Shown: positions 62,218-64,000 of the stretch, piece after piece
Position numbering within the stretch: position 1 is the first letter of the stretch
Layout of the letters: every line of letters begins with the position of its first letter
Assembly: GCA_965223085.1 (NCBI GenBank)
Contig: OZ244981.1
Span: 4,464,001 to 4,528,000 of the forward strand
Source of the DNA: CBDCVO01 sp965223085
GTDB taxonomy: Bacteria > Pseudomonadota > Gammaproteobacteria > Ga0077536
DNA length: 64,000 nucleotides
Reading direction: 5' to 3'
Made by a program: the position numbers and the translations under genes
The notes under the pieces: generated by a model
What the model was told of the DNA's origin: nothing
The model's input: only the letters and a program-made list of their open reading frames with translations
Database searches by the model: none

Positions 62218-64000
62218 GCTGCTGCTCCGTTGCGAGCGTCCAATCCCCCGTGTCGCTGTGCCCGCTCACGGTCGACTCAGCTTTGTCGAACGCCCAGAAA
62301 TCACGACGCTCACCGTCTTCTATTACCAGCGTATGGCGGTTGGTCTGGTCGAGTAGCGTCAATGCGGGCCGATTTGTCTTGAAGGGGTACAGCAGGGTCG
62401 CAAAGAGCGCGTCGCGCGATGTCATGGATACGCAGATCCGCGGCGCCGAGCATTTCTCGCCGTAGGTCGTAGAGACGAAACCGTCCTCGATGTTCACCGC
62501 AGAATCTTCGGCTAACGTCGCCAGCACCAGACCCGGCGACTGTATCTCGACCGCGCACGGGTGCGACCGCAGCGTAACGTGACCGTCAGCGGCCGCCGAC
62601 AACTGGAAACGCAGCTCGTAATCATGAACGCGGCCAGCGTGCAGACGGTCCAGCACGAGCCAGTAGCGACCGTCGGGAAACCAGATCTCGCGCTCGTGCT
62701 CGGCGTCGTAGTTCGGACTGATCACACGACCACAAAGATACGGTACGCGTCCGGTCAGACGCGCCTCCACCAGTTCGGCATGCGGTTGCGGGTGGTAGAT
62801 TTTTCGGCGTCCGCCCTTTTGCCGATAAATGGCCTGATTCTCCCCGTCCACGAGTACCGTGTTGTGCGCGCGGGTCTCGCGGAAATGCGCGCGCCAGTTG
62901 TAGTCACCACCTTCGTGATAGGTGTAGCGTCCCGGATCGATGACCAACGGCCGCCCGTAGGCGGCGACTTCGATGTTGAGCGCATCGAGGTGCCCGTGAT
63001 TGCCGGCGCCAATCGGGCCCACATCGAACACCAGATAACGGGCGTCGGCGTAAGGCTCGTTGCTCACCCACGGCGATCGCAGGATCGCATAGCCGCTCGT
63101 ATCGAATATCCGGTTCGTGATGGCGGGCGGCCGTCCGCGCCCGCCGGCGCTTGCGACCCAGGCGTAGTCCGCACGACCAAACAGCTCGGACCCCCACGAC
63201 AATAGTTCACGGAAGTCGCGGCTGTCGGAATCGGACAGGGCCGGAATCAGGCCGTCCGGCCGGTGGACGTGCATGGCGAAGTCGAGAGCCCGGCAAATGC
63301 GCCGGGCGCACGGCGGCGGCACTTCGATTCCGTTCATTTGGGAGAGACGTACGAACAGCAGATAGCTACGCAGGACGATGTGGTGATAATCGGTGGAAAG
63401 TTCGCAATGAACACCGTCATCAAGCAGATCGGTGCTGATGTTGCGGAGCATTTCGCGACGCGCGAGGTCTCGCCACCCTGCTGCCGCGGGCAGATCGGGG
63501 AAGGCCGTAGCCGCAAGAAAGACCGCGTAGAGCTCGAGGGTCCGGTGATTACGTGCGGGCGCCATGAATTCGATCACATGGTCGACCTGCCGCACGACGG
63601 CGTCGAAAAACAGATCACTGAACTCCGCGCTGAAACTGGCGCCGCTCCGGGCGAAGAGAAACCAGGCATAGATCCAGTTCTGGACCCGCCTTGCCGTGAC
63701 GTCGGTGGCGATGAACCCGATCGGGACCTGTGAAATCCAGCTCTCGACGAGCGCCTGAAAGCAAGCGCGGTACCGCTCGTCACGGGTTGCCACAAAGGAA
63801 CGCGCGAGCCCTGGAGCGTAATAGAACTTATGCAGCAGAATGTGCCACTCAACGTCCGCTGACGGATTCGTCAACCAGTCCATCGAGGTGCCGCAATCGT
63901 GCGTTTCCCCGCCGAAGGTGAAGCGGTTCGCGACTACCTCACTCAGGCATGACTCGGTGCAGTAGGCTTCCTCGAACTGGGGGAGGATGTTACCGAGTCG
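62204..64000 (-). CDS. Heparinase II/III-like polysaccharide lyase (5' end beyond window)
   Basis: The frame is open to the window edge (64000), so the start is not in view; at least 599 residues. The internal Met at 63883 is not the start because RLGNILPQFEEAYCTESCLS precedes it in frame. The N-terminal alpha/alpha toroid (VQNWIYAWFLFARSG, GVHCELSTDYHHIVLRSYLL) and the C-terminal beta-sheet domain (GPIGAGNHGHLDALNIEVAA, FRETRAHNTVLVDGENQA) match heparinase II/III and alginate-lyase-like proteins, with the conserved His/Tyr residues present. It would trim or remodel the exported polymer. Confidence 0.9.
   Translation of the reverse strand, partial: RLGNILPQFEEAYCTESCLSEVVANRFTFGGETHDCGTSMDWLTNPSADVEWHILLHKFYYAPGLARSFVATRDERYRACFQALVESWISQVPIGFIATDVTARRVQNWIYAWFLFARSGASFSAEFSDLFFDAVVRQVDHVIEFMAPARNHRTLELYAVFLAATAFPDLPAAAGWRDLARREMLRNISTDLLDDGVHCELSTDYHHIVLRSYLLFVRLSQMNGIEVPPPCARRICRALDFAMHVHRPDGLIPALSDSDSRDFRELLSWGSELFGRADYAWVASAGGRGRPPAITNRIFDTSGYAILRSPWVSNEPYADARYLVFDVGPIGAGNHGHLDALNIEVAAYGRPLVIDPGRYTYHEGGDYNWRAHFRETRAHNTVLVDGENQAIYRQKGGRRKIYHPQPHAELVEARLTGRVPYLCGRVISPNYDAEHEREIWFPDGRYWLVLDRLHAGRVHDYELRFQLSAAADGHVTLRSHPCAVEIQSPGLVLATLAEDSAVNIEDGFVSTTYGEKCSAPRICVSMTSRDALFATLLYPFKTNRPALTLLDQTNRHTLVIEDGERRDFWAFDKAESTVSGHSDTGDWTLATEQQHVQR

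Noticed and set aside
1..64000. CRISPR array, rRNA or phage structural genes
   Set aside because: No regularly spaced repeats, no rRNA-like segments and no phage gene motifs were seen.

Overview
The window looks like chromosomal DNA of an environmental, facultatively anaerobic proteobacterium, probably gamma or beta. The evidence is a PEP-CTERM protein with a PrsT-like TPR protein and a sigma-54 type promoter, two exact FNR/Anr-type boxes (TTGAT-N4-ATCAA), a periplasmic molybdoenzyme cluster of the Nap type, a gcvT-gcvH-gcvP operon, and REP-associated (RAYT) and IS debris. No rRNA, tRNA or CRISPR array was seen.

Region by region. 1-12 kb is catabolic: a structured element (3-88), a decayed HyuB/acetone carboxylase-type gene, an HpcH/HpaI aldolase, a radical SAM + DUF547 pair, two luciferase-like flavin oxidoreductases, an exported catalase-like protein, a PrdB/GrdB-type reductase with an in-frame UGA that I read as selenocysteine, an acyl-CoA dehydrogenase, and a GMC oxidoreductase with a Tat-exported small subunit. 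12.7-21.8 kb is a nine-gene respiratory cluster: pentaheme NapC-like protein, diheme cytochrome c, NapA-like molybdoenzyme, two NapG-like and two NapH-like iron-sulfur proteins, a NapF-like ferredoxin and an exported protein. It has no NapB or NapD, and an FNR box stands in front of the cytochrome-molybdoenzyme part. 22-31 kb holds an exported YyaL-DsbD-like fusion, a pirin, the PEP-CTERM gene pair and an FNR-box-preceded outer-membrane barrel. 31.4-35.9 kb is the glycine cleavage operon.

36-38.5 kb is a RAYT pseudogene next to damaged LigA/LigB-type dioxygenase genes, bracketed by a 71-bp direct repeat. 38.5-45.4 kb is an AT-richer signalling island on the minus strand: a Ser/Thr kinase fused to an MglA-like GTPase, an unknown protein, a Roadblock/LC7 protein, a PAS protein and a cytosolic PhnD-like binding protein. 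Upstream of it lie a pseudo-receiver protein and an unknown companion. This is the best candidate here for an undescribed system. 45.4-52.8 kb is a decay zone: an IS21 remnant, a broken REC-GGDEF-EAL gene, an HPt fragment, an intact tryptophanase-like gene, an intact VapBC pair, inverted-repeat elements, an IS6 transposase remnant and a broken triheme cytochrome.

52.8-64 kb is one tightly packed minus-strand operon of envelope-polysaccharide character. It encodes a heparinase II/III-like protein (cut by the window end), two APH-fold proteins, an ABC exporter, a GT28-like glycosyltransferase, a polysaccharide deacetylase, an AlgE-like outer-membrane barrel and a nucleotidyltransferase fused to a third APH-like domain. 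Two of the three APH-like domains lack the catalytic Asp.
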